This document shows positions 10,221 through 19,590 of a stretch of 42,575 bases of DNA, piece by piece. Source of the stretch: Acrasis kona (taxonomy: Eukaryota; Heterolobosea; Eutetramitea; Acrasida; Acrasidae). Location: contig JAOPGA020000786.1 in assembly GCA_026419775.2 (NCBI GenBank), positions 1 to 42,575 on the forward strand, read 5' to 3'. Below the pieces are notes generated by a model that had not been told where the DNA came from, did no database searches, and was given only the letters and a program-made list of their open reading frames with translations. The position numbers and the translations under genes are program-made. How positions within the stretch are numbered: the first letter of the stretch is position 1; each line of letters begins with the position of its first letter.

Positions 10221-10429
10221 TTCGAGTCGTTGTCGTTGTTAAAGAGTGGTGACTGAGGGTGTAGATGTTAACGGATGTCGGTTAGAACCTGTTACTTTTT
10301 GTAAATAAAGTTTGATGGACATTTTATTTAATTTTACACAGACATTACCAACTAGGTCAGGTAGGTTCCAATTGAGCGTGCACCTTCTAATTCAGCGTGC
10401 AAAAAACTAACTCAGCAGAGAAATTTATT
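10221..10429. other. Upstream region and right end of element A
   Basis: No coding frame is seen. This holds the presumed promoter of the dioxygenase gene and the repeated 12-mers (AATTGAGCGTGC, AATTCAGCGTGC, AACTCAGCAGAG) next to the proposed end at 10420. It abuts the left end of element B. Confidence 0.4.
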
Positions 10430-10560
10430 AGTTAATAAGTACAATTTTATTACTAGTACAAAGTACAAAGTACAAAACACAAAGCCAAAACGCATGAGCG
10501 TTTATAAGAAGTACAAATTCCCCCTCTGGAATCGAACCCTGGACCGGAACTTTGATACAT
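10430..10560 (-). repeat. Left inverted end of element B (tRNA-like)
   Basis: Read on the minus strand it contains GGGTTCGATTCC, a near-perfect pol III B box. The shared block with GAGCGTTTATAAGAAGTACA in inverse follows, then a TTTGTAC simple repeat and an AT-rich tail. A weak A-box-like region (ATATGTTGGTAC) lies about 33 nt upstream of the B box. Order (tRNA-like head, body, simple-repeat tail) is also that of a SINE. Confidence 0.55.
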
Positions 10561-10649
10561 TCATAAGTTGTACCAACATATCAATTCTCAGCCTGGAGAT
10601 GTGTCAAAGAATCGAAATCGTCAATGATAATAATGCGAAAGCTAAAGAT

Positions 10650-10840
10650 GTTGTTGATGTTACGATAGTACCGTAGATTGAGTGAAAGTAGGTGCGTAGT
10701 ATGTGTTGATGTTACGATAAATGTGATTAGAACCATACAGTTTGAGTTAAAGTTGTTGTTGATGTTAAAATAAATGTAAATAAGACCGTAGATTGAGTTA
10801 AAGTAGGTGTGTAGAATTTGTTGATGTTGTAGTGAATGAT
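10650..10840. repeat. Subterminal tandem repeats, left end of element B
   Basis: About four diverged copies of a 55-65-bp unit, each beginning GTTGATGTTACGATA or similar and containing GTAGATTGAGTGAAAGTAGG or a variant. The motif GTATGGTCGCTCCTCAC further in (about 10940 and 11022) is also duplicated. Confidence 0.55.
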
Positions 10841-13800
10841 CGAAAGCGATATAATCACGGATTGTGCTGAAGTTGAATAAATGTGCTGTTCGATAATTAT
10901 CCGCTGAAGCTCTGGACTGCTGGAGGCATGTTTTGAAGTATGGTATGGTCGCTCCTCACTGCACTGAGAGACTGTCATTATCTGTTCTGGCGCTTGACTC
11001 TGGACAACGGTGGTATGTTTCAAAGTATGGTCGCTCCTCACCGCAAATCAAACCATTCAATTCTGTTTTGTTAATACGTTAATTAAATGTGCTCTTACGT
11101 TACCCGAAATGATACGGCTTGTACATTATTGCACATCTCTATGCAAAGTATGTTTAAATGTGAATTGAAACTCCACGATGTTGATATGTACAGATGTGGC
11201 TGCATGTAGAGAGGTCTGTTGATGTTTCGTATAAGGCTGGTCGTACAAAGATTGTACAGCCCAGTCGCTTATGTCTTTCAGGATGGCATGATCTTGTTTT
11301 TTCACAAAAATTTTGAATTGAAAAATTTCGATTATCCAATCGCAACATAGTCAACTATCCCTTACAATACATTAATTAAGACAGCTTTGTCATAGTCTTA
11401 AAAGAAGGTTTAAGTCGCCGTTGCGAGGGATGGATGTATTATGCGGGATTGAACATCTGGTCGATTGGTGTGAATTATTATCTCACAAAATAGACACTAA
11501 TTCTTTTCAGGTAATTGTGGCATGAAGTATACATGTGTAGTAGGTAAAGGCAGCATTACCCATGCCTATAGAGGCCTAACGGACATTGCATGAAAGATGT
11601 TTTTGATAAAATAGCACATTTATTACATTCTCTGTATCATTACTCTTTTCCGCAGTATGAATCTCTTGGAGCGAAATCTCCTTTCCCAAGTCTCAAATTA
11701 TATAGTCCGATGCTAATAATGATTAAGCCTGTTTGTAGTTTCAAATCATGGTGAAAAATTGTTTCCGTTGAGATTGAGGCAGCAACAGAGTCGTTGATGA
11801 ATTAAAAGGTGTTATGCAATACATTTCGTCAGTCTTATAAGCCAACAAATCATTTACACAACATCTGGGACATTCAAACATTCAAACGTACTTTTGTTGG
11901 ACCGTATTGAAAAAGGATAATATTTCTCACGTTACACAACATCGCATATATCCATTTGGCACAATTTGAAGCACTCTCAAATGTTAAATGCAGCATTCTC
12001 TAACCGATTGACCACAACACCAAATATAACAATTTCGATTGCTGAGATGTGATGAGCATAGTACAAGGCAACCTTATACTCAAGTATTGTTAGAGGCCAT
12101 CCTCATTCAAACATGAATGAAAAAGACATTTTCATTTTTTGAAGACAAGGTAAGAATATGTTTACATAATATCTCACAAGTATTCGATTCTAGTAAGTTG
12201 AAATACAATGTAACATGTTGGTACCCAATTTGATCAAGATCAGACACATTAAGTAATCTCAAATCAAAAAAATCAAAATTGGTATCAATAGGTGCGAAAT
12301 ATGCTCCTCAGTAAGCGTGTAAAATATGGGACTCTGTATTCATCATCCGCCTCCACTATATCCTTAAAAGTAAGGATATGTACCGAGTTTCAATTTATGA
12401 ATGTATAACTTTGTTCTGGAGTGTTACAATGTGCTGATTATGATGCTGCCATCCGCTTGTGATAATATATAGTAACCAAAGATACGTAGTCGATTGATGA
12501 CATTCAAACTATCTTGATTTCTTGTAAAGTTATGGTCAACTTTTCATAAACAAACCTTGATGAACACATGGAACAGTAACAATATAGTCAAATAATAAGC
12601 GGAAGCCAGTTTTGTAATTAACTTTAATACTCCAAGCCAATAAACAGAAATACAAACAAAACTGGGATTTTAAGACATTATTACCTAAATCATAAGTTGA
12701 CAACAAGACAAAAGTTGACACTTCAATTATAAGGCTGTATTATATACAGTATAAAGCACCCTGTGTGCAAGTATGGAGTCTTCATCTACCAATTTCATTT
12801 TGACACCAGAGGGAAAGGGACATTTCCCGAAAATAAGGTAAGCGGATGATTATATACTGTCTTACAAGTAATAGGTAGCATTTTCATAGAGCCGACAATC
12901 TCCGATGGGACATGTTGATGGAGAGTTACAATTTCGACATTAAGTTGACAACAAGACAAAAGCTGACTCTTTCGATTATAAGGCTGTGTTAAACACTCTC
13001 GAAGGTTAAATGCAGCATTCTCGGACCTGATTGACCACAACACTATATATAACAATTTCCATTGCTGAGATGCGATGAGCATAATACAAGGCACCTCATA
13101 CTCAAGTATTGTTAGAGGCCATCCTCATACTGATCATGAATGAAAAAGACATTTTCATTTTTCAAAAACTAGGTAAGAATGTGTTTACATACTATCTCGC
13201 AAGTAATCGGTAGCAGTTGTGAAGTGATGGCTATTTTGTGAGGGACATGTTGTGATGGAAGATTACAAAATCAACTTCAACTTGATAACACAACCGAATC
13301 TTATACTTTTATGAATAAGACTGTGTTAAACAGTATAAGGCACTTTGTGTTCAAGTATGGAGTCACTATCCACCAGGAGTTTTGGAGTCTAACGATGCGC
13401 AGCATTTTCCGAAAAAAGGTAACAACATGTTTACATAATGTCTCACAAGTAATAGGTGACAGTTGTAGAGCGAGCTGACAATCTCAAATAGGACATAATC
13501 AACTTTTCATCAACAAACCTTGACAAACACACGCGGCGGCAGCAACGTCGATCATTGATAGGTACAAAGGGGATTGGCGGTTAGTATTTATAATATCAGG
13601 CTCTTACAAGCTAACAATTCATTGAAAAATCATATCTAGAACATTGATGCATTCAGACCTACATGAAATAATATTTTTTACGTTATAGAACACGCTGCGT
13701 ATCAACACATTATTGGAAGCGATTTTGAATGTTATTACATCATTCTCGAAAATTATTTGACCTGGAAAGACAAATTCACTGAGGGCACCAGGAATTAGCT

Positions 13801-14150
13801 GCTGGTCAATTTAAACCCATTAGACAAGCAACAATATGTAAAAAATAAATCTCTGTTGACATCAAAGTGATCCTCAATTATTATTACACTCAACCGCTTA
13901 CAACAATAANGCATCAAACCTTTTCGACCTTTTATCCAAAATGTATCTGCGTGAGCTAGCCTGTACAGCAGCTTGCAACGATTACATTCATCGCTATTAA
14001 AGTCAAGTGAGCTAGCCTGTACAGCAGCTTGTGCGACTAAATAATAGTTTTGTAATACTTCTTCACAAAGGACCATGGGTACTCCAAANAAATCATCTGT
14101 TGGCCGAAGCCAAGACAGAGCGCAGTATGCCGAACTTAGGCGAAAAATCA
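10841..14150. repeat. Long non-coding zone of diverged direct repeats in element B
   Basis: No credible long gene is seen. Segment 11971-12190 recurs at 12992-13212 (same order, roughly 85-90% alike by eye, including GTATTGTTAGAGGCCATCCTCAT). Segment 12733-12860 recurs at about 13318-13470. Segment 12533-12590 recurs at about 13498-13550. A 25-bp block (starting GTGAGCTAGCCTGTACAGCA) occurs twice at about 13953 and 14009. A piece at 13765-13805 is a diverged copy of 14560-14605 inside the dioxygenase-like gene, so some repeats are gene-derived. Confidence 0.55.
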
Positions 14151-14247
14151 AACGTATGTTGAACATGTGTATCCATTTAATTAACAATTATATAGTTGGT
14201 CGACCATGTATCATCCTTTAATGGATCAATTAGAGAAGGCTCAGCAT

Positions 14248-15327
14248 TGAGATAACCTTCGGAACGACCTCGACGATTACTACACTCACTTTGAGGAATT
14301 TCTTGCTAATAATCCTCTCACCGACGAACAGGAAAAGGTCATTAATTATTACAAACAGTACCATGGATCTGAAGTACTTAAAGAAGATGACCTCCGCGGC
14401 TCAAAATTCTGGAAGACAAGGAGACAAATCCATGAAAACAGACGGAACAACAAAATGGACGAGAGTTATCCGAAGTCATCTCGCTATCACGGCAAAGACT
14501 CAAACTACGCATCAAAGAGTCTAAGTACATCCACCATCCGTGTGTACAATAAGATCCGTAAAGACAAACTCATCGAGGGCACCAGAAACTAACTACAAGC
14601 CAGAAAGGATCTGTTTGAAGGAACATTGTTTGAAGATTACAAGGCGCCCGAGCTCGAGACAATCCATCACTTAGAAAGTGTTCAAATCGGTTTGGACGCC
14701 ACCCTCGACGTTTTATATATTCTTGTTCCAAAATTCATGAACGAAAATTCCATTCGGTCGATTTTGTATGCCATCCTAGAATTGTTCCACACCTTTCCAA
14801 ACCAAAAGGTCAAGGCCTCGGACAATAGGCACAAGGATGAAGAGGACGCGAGCGCATACCACTTGATGGATTGGGTACCTGAGGGTAAAAAGAACGATGC
14901 GTGTGCCAGCCGACAAATCCTAGCGAACGGAAAAGTGTTTACTTTGAAGAGCATTATTCGTTTGTCAACCGCCCTGAAAGTATTCCAAAGAGTTACTTCT
15001 GCCTACTTTGAGATTATTGACAACGATGAATGGAGGAGGTACCGTGATGTCGCCGGAAGATGCACGCAGGCATACGCTCGTTTGATGAAATCATCATTGG
15101 ACGATGCCTTCATTGGATTAGCCATCAACAATGGACAAGTGAAGAATCATCGCGATTGGAATGACATTAAAGGCGGGCTGTCGGTGCTAGCTTCCTATGG
15201 CTGCTGTGAAGGAGGAGAGTTGTGCTTGCCTCAAATTGGTATTAAATTCATCTACCAGCCCGGTGCCGTCATCTTTGTCAGCTCGCAGGCTGTCGAGCAC
15301 TATATTGCAGGATACACCGGTTTTTGA
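14248..15327 (+). pseudogene. Second TET/JBP-like dioxygenase, degenerate, element B
   Basis: A plus-strand frame runs DNLRNDLDDYYTHFEEF...STIRVYNKIRKDKLIEGTRN, meets TAA at 14590, and continues in the same frame to 15327. The downstream part carries the dioxygenase core: VKNHRDWNDIKGGL (iron-binding His and Asp), GGELCLPQIGIKFIYQPGAV and the second iron-binding His in AVEHYIAGYTG. The frame then stops just before the position where the 2-oxoglutarate-binding Arg is expected. HRDxxDxxGGL followed by GGELCLPxIGI is very close in layout to fungal KDZ-associated TET/JBP proteins. With a stop inside and no Arg it is unlikely to be active, unless splicing bypasses both defects. Another in-frame TGA lies at about 14249. 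Confidence 0.55.
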
Positions 15328-15372
15328 TTCGGAACTGTTCGCTGCAGCCATCAATCACGCCTTGACCTGGCA

Positions 15373-15744
15373 GTGAAGGCCCTTCAAACATTCACATGTG
15401 CAGTCGNAACATTAACAGTCAATAATTATGAGGAAAAAGAATTAAATCGATCAATGAAGTCTGACGAGAAATACGAAGACTATTTGAGAAGGGAGGATGA
15501 GTATCGCATGACACTACGGTCAAGAAAATATGGCCATGTTATCAAGGAGAAAAACATTGCCATTGCAGAATACATCCGTCAGCAGCACAATTTTCAAGTT
15601 TTGGATCAGAAATTCGACAAAGCAATGGATACTTTTTTATATAATGGAATGTACAACATGTTGAAAATTGTTAACCTTAGTGAACAGAAATTGTTAAAGA
15701 ACAAAGACTACGTAACCTCACCAAACACTCAAAACTTTGGCTGA
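15373..15744 (+). CDS. Charged helical protein of element B (5' end unclear)
   Basis: The open frame reads KALQTFTCAV, an unresolved base, TLTVNNYEEKELNRSMKSDEKYED and a long charged helix to 15744. The first ATG is at MKSDEKYED. The head (ALQTFTCAV) is a copy of a peptide in the 17147-18223 gene, which suggests that an ancestral gene was pieced together by duplication. An alternating Lys/Glu pattern (YLRREDEYRMTLRSRKYG) fits a coiled coil. No function is recognised. Confidence 0.35.
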   Translation: MKALQTFTCAVXTLTVNNYEEKELNRSMKSDEKYEDYLRREDEYRMTLRSRKYGHVIKEKNIAIAEYIRQQHNFQVLDQKFDKAMDTFLYNGMYNMLKIVNLSEQKLLKNKDYVTSPNTQNFG

Positions 15745-15853
15745 TGCAGGTATGTTGCTTTTTTATTAATTAATTTACATTGTAGGGTGTGAGATACTTT
15801 GAACAGACACTTCTTCGCTACAAGGAGTTAATAAACGAAAGACGTCGCAGATA

Positions 15854-16944
15854 ATGATTGCGGATAATTCTGCAAACAAAAAGGTGAGATTATCAACGNC
15901 TCTACAATTAAAAAACCATCATGATGACAACGTATCATTACAATCAGCTGATTTCGATGATTTTCATACACAAGAACAACATCCTTTACAGGACAGTTTT
16001 GATGAAGATGGAGGGGACCTATCTCATNATTTCCATGAAGCAGGTGGATTTCAGAGTGAATCTTCAGATAATGGCGATGAGGATTCACGATCAAAAACAA
16101 GCCTAATATCGAGTCAAAAAGAAGTAGAAGAGGATGAAGAGGAGGAAGAGGAAGAGGAGGAAGAGGAGGAACAGGACAAAGAGGCGCAAGAGGGCGAAGA
16201 GGACGAAGATCTTGAGACAATGACCCTGCCCCGAAGAATACTAGTTGGTAGTGTTTTTTCAGACTACATTAAATGGTGTTATAATCACTACAATGGTGAC
16301 TGGTCCCTTATAATGCAAGAAAGCGTGGTTAATGCTTGGAAACTCACAAAAACTCGTTGGTCAGACATTTGCGCACAATCGGCCAAAATACAGGCAACAT
16401 TCAAGCTTGTGCTCCTGTAAATCAAAACAATCCTTTTGGAGTATCTGAGCAACAAACCCTACGAGACAAGATGATCCAATCGAAGGTTCAATTGAACGAG
16501 GCACAAGCAGCATTCTTCAAATATCAAGTTTACCAAAATGAGAAGGGAAGAAGAGTGTTGGACCTTCACCAGCGGCAATTGACCTTAGCGTTACAATCTT
16601 CTCAATATGTGAACAAGATGATCTTGAATAAGATTTTGGCTTTGGAGAGCGACGATGAATTGGATGAAATAACAAACAATCCATCTGATGAAGAAGACAT
16701 TCAAGAATTAGTTTCACAATCTTATCAACAGATGAAAAAAAATATTGAAGAGATTAATAGAATGCAGATGAACATCATGAGGGACGAAGAGCTTCGTTAT
16801 TGTAATCACATTTACAACGATAAGGACATCAATGGAGATATATCTTCCCAAGATGAGCAAGAAGGAGAGGGAGATGACATTGACGAAGAGGTGGGAGATG
16901 AGTTTGAAGAAGGTGACAATTACGAAGGTGACAACGATGAATAA
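15854..16944 (+). CDS. Acidic Myb/SANT-like and coiled-coil protein of element B, two overlapping frames
   Basis: ATG 15854 starts MIADNSANKKVRLST. The first frame (to 16420) has a Glu run of about 20 residues encoded by a GAGGAA repeat. A region rich in spaced Trp (YIKWCYNHYNGDWSL, AWKLTKTRWSDIC) follows that recalls a Myb/SANT-type fold. A second frame (16336-16944) overlaps it and continues with NPFGVSEQQTLRDKMIQSKV, a long coiled coil and a very acidic tail (EGEGDDIDEEVGDEFEEGD). The overlap of about 85 nt suggests one protein split by a frameshift or an unseen splice. The second frame has no early ATG. Two ambiguous bases lie in the first part. Chromatin-directed role is inference. Confidence 0.45.
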
Positions 16945-17080
16945 ATAGTCTTATTTATTTTATATTACAATCAACTACCAACATAATATTGTAATTAGGG
17001 AAGAACGAATTAGAAGGACCGCATGATGTAATTCTGTTGAAGTTCTTATGGAACTTTGTAGAGAACTTCCACTGGATACC

Positions 17081-17095
17081 GATATAAAAAGGATG
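17081..17095 (+). promoter_or_regulatory. TATA-like box upstream of the 17147 gene
   Basis: GATATAAAAAGG lies about 55-65 bp before the ATG at 17147, in the only gap between two element B genes. It would be well placed for a TATA element if the leader is short. Confidence 0.3.
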
Positions 17096-17146
17096 TTTGA
17101 ATATTCACAATAAACAACTATTAGAATTGGCTATTTATTGTAAACA

Positions 17147-18223
17147 ATGAGAACATTCACATCCAAACTCATCTCCACACAAAAATCAAAGTCGAGTAAA
17201 TCAAAAGTGCCACCTCAAACACAATCTACAACCTTACACCAAAGCACACCTCCAAAGACACCCCCAAAGACAATGACAAACGCGAACACCACGACCAAGA
17301 AGAATGCCACCAGCCAATCACAATCTGCCTCTCCTCCTGCTTACAAGAAAGCAACCGCATCGTCATCTAAAGATGTTCCACCACCATCACCCCGTAGCGT
17401 CTCTGAAAGTAATGATTCATTGATGCACGTCAGACTCACTCGTGAAGAGTTGGCCAATATAAGCCTCATTCAAGGACAGCACACTACTTGGAAAAAAGCC
17501 CACAGTAGTGGTCTCTTGAATGATTTGATCGAAAAGTACGGAAAGGAGAAAATCTACACTGCCTTCAACAACAGAAAATCTTCTGGCAAAAGAAAAGAAA
17601 GCCCTTTAGATGCCAACGACAACAACAATAAAAGGCAGAAGAAGGCAGTTGTGGAAGAGGAAGTAGTAGCGGTGGACGACGAGACGGTACAAGAAGAGGC
17701 TCCTGTACAAGAGGGTTCTGACCAAGAGGAGGTGACCTTTGTAAGGACCAACCCAGCATCTCCAATGCCTCGTGTGNATCAGGAACCAGGTTTGTTCAAC
17801 GCGAAGTCCAACGCAAAGAGCAATAACGCGAAAAGTAAGCGTTCAGCAGAGACCTTGATGAGAAAGATTTATCAATCTCAAATAAAAAAAATAGAAGACA
17901 AACAAATGGAGACAATGCACATGTTGTCTTTACAACAGGTCCTGTTAAGTCACGCCCTTCAAACATTCACATGTGCTGTCGCGTCATTAAAATCCAGTGA
18001 ACCTGATGTTTCTTCTTCTATCCTGCCTGCCATTCACAATGACCTTATAGAGCAATCATACGTAATACGCGCAAACCTGCATAATGTCCATAATTATTAT
18101 GAGGATATGAGGCAACAAGCTCAGCAGGAACATGTTTGGGATGATGATGCTCAAAAGGATGTTGGATATGACGACGATGAAGAGAATCAAGAGAATGTGG
18201 AATTGGATTACTTACAAGATTAA
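17147..18223 (+). CDS. Ser/Thr-rich, acidic, coiled-coil protein of element B
   Basis: ATG 17147 opens a 358-residue frame. The N-terminal 95 residues are low-complexity Ser/Thr/Pro/Lys. Residues about 95-150 form a compact helical domain (LTREELANISLIQGQHTTWKK...LIEKYGKEKIYTAFNNRK). KRQKK is a probable nuclear signal, followed by an acidic stretch (EEEVVAVDDETVQEE). The C-terminal third has a coiled coil (MRKIYQSQIKKIEDKQMETM), the repeated peptide ALQTFTCAVASL and an acidic end (YDDDEENQENVELD). One base (17777) is unresolved. No family is recognised. It looks like a nuclear accessory protein of the element. Confidence 0.5.
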   Translation: MRTFTSKLISTQKSKSSKSKVPPQTQSTTLHQSTPPKTPPKTMTNANTTTKKNATSQSQSASPPAYKKATASSSKDVPPPSPRSVSESNDSLMHVRLTREELANISLIQGQHTTWKKAHSSGLLNDLIEKYGKEKIYTAFNNRKSSGKRKESPLDANDNNNKRQKKAVVEEEVVAVDDETVQEEAPVQEGSDQEEVTFVRTNPASPMPRVXQEPGLFNAKSNAKSNNAKSKRSAETLMRKIYQSQIKKIEDKQMETMHMLSLQQVLLSHALQTFTCAVASLKSSEPDVSSSILPAIHNDLIEQSYVIRANLHNVHNYYEDMRQQAQQEHVWDDDAQKDVGYDDDEENQENVELDYLQD

Positions 18224-18415
18224 AATAAAATTTTCTTGAATTTATTTGATATCTACTGTTGCACAACCATTCTCGTGTTCTTATATTGTTTCAGTTGCTA
18301 TGTAGATTGTTGACAATGCGATTGTAAGGGGTGGTTGAGTGTCTTATGATTGACTATTAGGAATGCACAATCTTAGGAATCTCCCTCAAAGTCCACAACA
18401 AATAATCGTTTTCAA

Positions 18416-18619
18416 ATGGATCAACTCACAGAGACAATGCGCTTTTTGTTTTCGAATAATTTTTTGAGCAGAGCCCTCTTAACAATCGCAGTTGCAGCGT
18501 TAATAAATAACCTGAAACATGTGAATGATTATTATGATGTTTGTAAGCAACAAGACATTACAGACGAGACTGTCTTAAGCGTCAAAAAAGCAATCAACAC
18601 CCTCAAAGACGGCAATTAG
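18416..18619 (+). CDS. Small paralogue of the 17147 gene's C-terminal domain
   Basis: ATG 18416 gives 67 residues (MDQLTETMRFLFSNN...). RALLTIAVAALINNLKHVNDYYD aligns with HALQTFTCAVASL...LHNVHNYYED of the preceding gene, so this is a duplicated and shortened copy. A third trace (MLSSNQVVSTFTYAAAAF) follows at about 18620-18690 and ends quickly. Function is unknown. Confidence 0.4.
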   Translation: MDQLTETMRFLFSNNFLSRALLTIAVAALINNLKHVNDYYDVCKQQDITDETVLSVKKAINTLKDGN

Positions 18620-19070
18620 CATGTTGTCTTCAAATCAAGTCGTTTCAACATTCACATACGCAGCCGCAGCGTTCACACCCAGCAGTATATAGAAACTTAA
18701 TCGAAACCAAAGAAAATTTTGGGCACCTATGCCAAACCCGCTTATTATGTTGGTTATCTATTGCAATTGTAAAGGGAGGTTGACTGTCTTGCAATTGGCT
18801 ATTGAGAATTTTTTATTTCAAAAATTTTGTGAAAAAAACAAGATCATGCTAGTGTGAGAGAATGTGAGAGAGACTTTATTCTTCGGCAATCGTTCATCGT
18901 CGGTAGATGTGCCAGCCCCGTACAAATATAATCATTGCAATCACTATTAGAGCGCACAGTCCATTACTAGAGTGCCTACGTTGGAAAACAACATCAACAT
19001 TATACACTTCAGTAACACGAATACTCTCAAATCCAGAGGTACTTAACTACAACAACTTTTCGAGCCAATC
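18620..19070. other. Non-coding tail of element B genes
   Basis: It contains the decayed third copy of the TFTCAV-type peptide (about 18620-18690) and no other credible gene. AT-rich sequence leads into the right subterminal repeats. Confidence 0.35.
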
Positions 19071-19395
19071 ACTTTGCTACAATTACATTTACAAACGTTT
19101 CAATGTCGAGGTTGTGAAATCGAACACAACATTAACAGCAACCTTTTACTCTGACATTTCCATCACATGTTAACATTATCACGTCGTTGCAAACACATTA
19201 TTTGGATGTCGAGATTACGAAATCAAACACAACATAAACAGCAAACTTCNATTCTCACATTTCCATCACATGTTAACATTATTGCGCTGCTACAAACACA
19301 GATATCACGTTGTCACATGTTTAAATGTTGGGATTATGAAATTACAACAGCAACCTACTACTNTTGCATTTGCGTAATATGTTAGTATTACGACA
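19070..19395. repeat. Subterminal tandem repeats, right end of element B
   Basis: Three degenerate copies of a unit of about 100-105 bp. Each includes GATTACGAAATCAAACACAACA or a variant, an AACAGCAAC motif and TTTCCATCACATGTTAACATT or a variant. The AACATYAACARCAAC theme also appears, in inverse, in the left subterminal repeats. Confidence 0.55.
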
Positions 19396-19439
19396 GCCAC
19401 ACATCAAGGATTGAAGTTCCGAGGACTTATACTTTGACG

Positions 19440-19590
19440 GACATGTTTCAACTTTGTTGTTCGAGTTGTGAGATCGATTCCGGTGGGGGATTTTGTACTT
19501 CTTATAAACGCTCAAGCGTTTAGCCGTGCGTTTAATACTTTGTACTTTGTACTTTATACTTTAATAATAAATTTATACTTTATTAATTAT
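19440..19590 (+). repeat. Right inverted end of element B
   Basis: It matches the left end in inverse: GATCGATTCC (degenerate B box), a G-run, the 22-bp shared block and then TTTGTAC tandem copies and an AT-rich tail. The B box here is weaker than at the left end. Confidence 0.55.

Larger units (their letters stand above)
5080..10420. mobile_element. Element A: DNA transposon with TET/JBP-like dioxygenase and DDE-like transposase
   Basis: Two minus-strand genes, a dioxygenase (8993-10220) and a transposase (5115-8935), lie head-to-tail with only 57 bp between them. They are bracketed by an imperfect inverted repeat: CTCTGCTATGTTAGTTTTTT at 5080-5099 and its inverted form at 10401-10420 (18 of 20 bases match). 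Just inside the right end, AATTGAGCGTGC and AATTCAGCGTGC repeat the theme of the terminal AACTCAGCAGAG. The inverted pair alone could arise by chance in 42 kb. The case for a unit rests on its bracketing exactly these genes. No target-site duplication was identified. Confidence 0.45.
10430..19590. mobile_element. Element B: large element with inverted ends, a TET/JBP-like gene and acidic proteins
   Basis: The ends (10430-10560 and 19440-19590) are inverted copies of each other. They share GAGCGTTTATAAGAAGTACA without mismatch and the GTACAAA tandem motif outside it. Just inside each end is a degenerate tandem repeat, and these two repeats also resemble each other in inverted orientation. Between them lie a non-coding repeat zone (11-14 kb), a dioxygenase-like gene (14.2-15.3 kb) and several acidic or coiled-coil genes, all on the plus strand. 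No transposase, integrase or polymerase was recognised, so this could be a non-autonomous element. The ends may alternatively be two opposed tRNA-derived SINEs that happen to flank the region. Confidence 0.45.

Noticed and set aside
10494-10676. Small frame across the left end of element B
   Set aside because: It overlaps the tRNA-like repeat and the subterminal repeats and is explained by them.
13795-14187. Minus-strand frame of 130 codons with several Cys
   Set aside because: No ATG start, two unresolved bases, and its peptides come from a directly repeated DNA block read in different phases; probably not a gene.
14587-14592. Possible glutamine recoding of TAA/TAG, since the two dioxygenase copies have stops at the same codon and a tRNA-Gln(UUG) is present
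   Set aside because: Host genes in the window end normally at TAA, and the UUG tRNA is the ordinary glutamine decoder; no sign of recoding.
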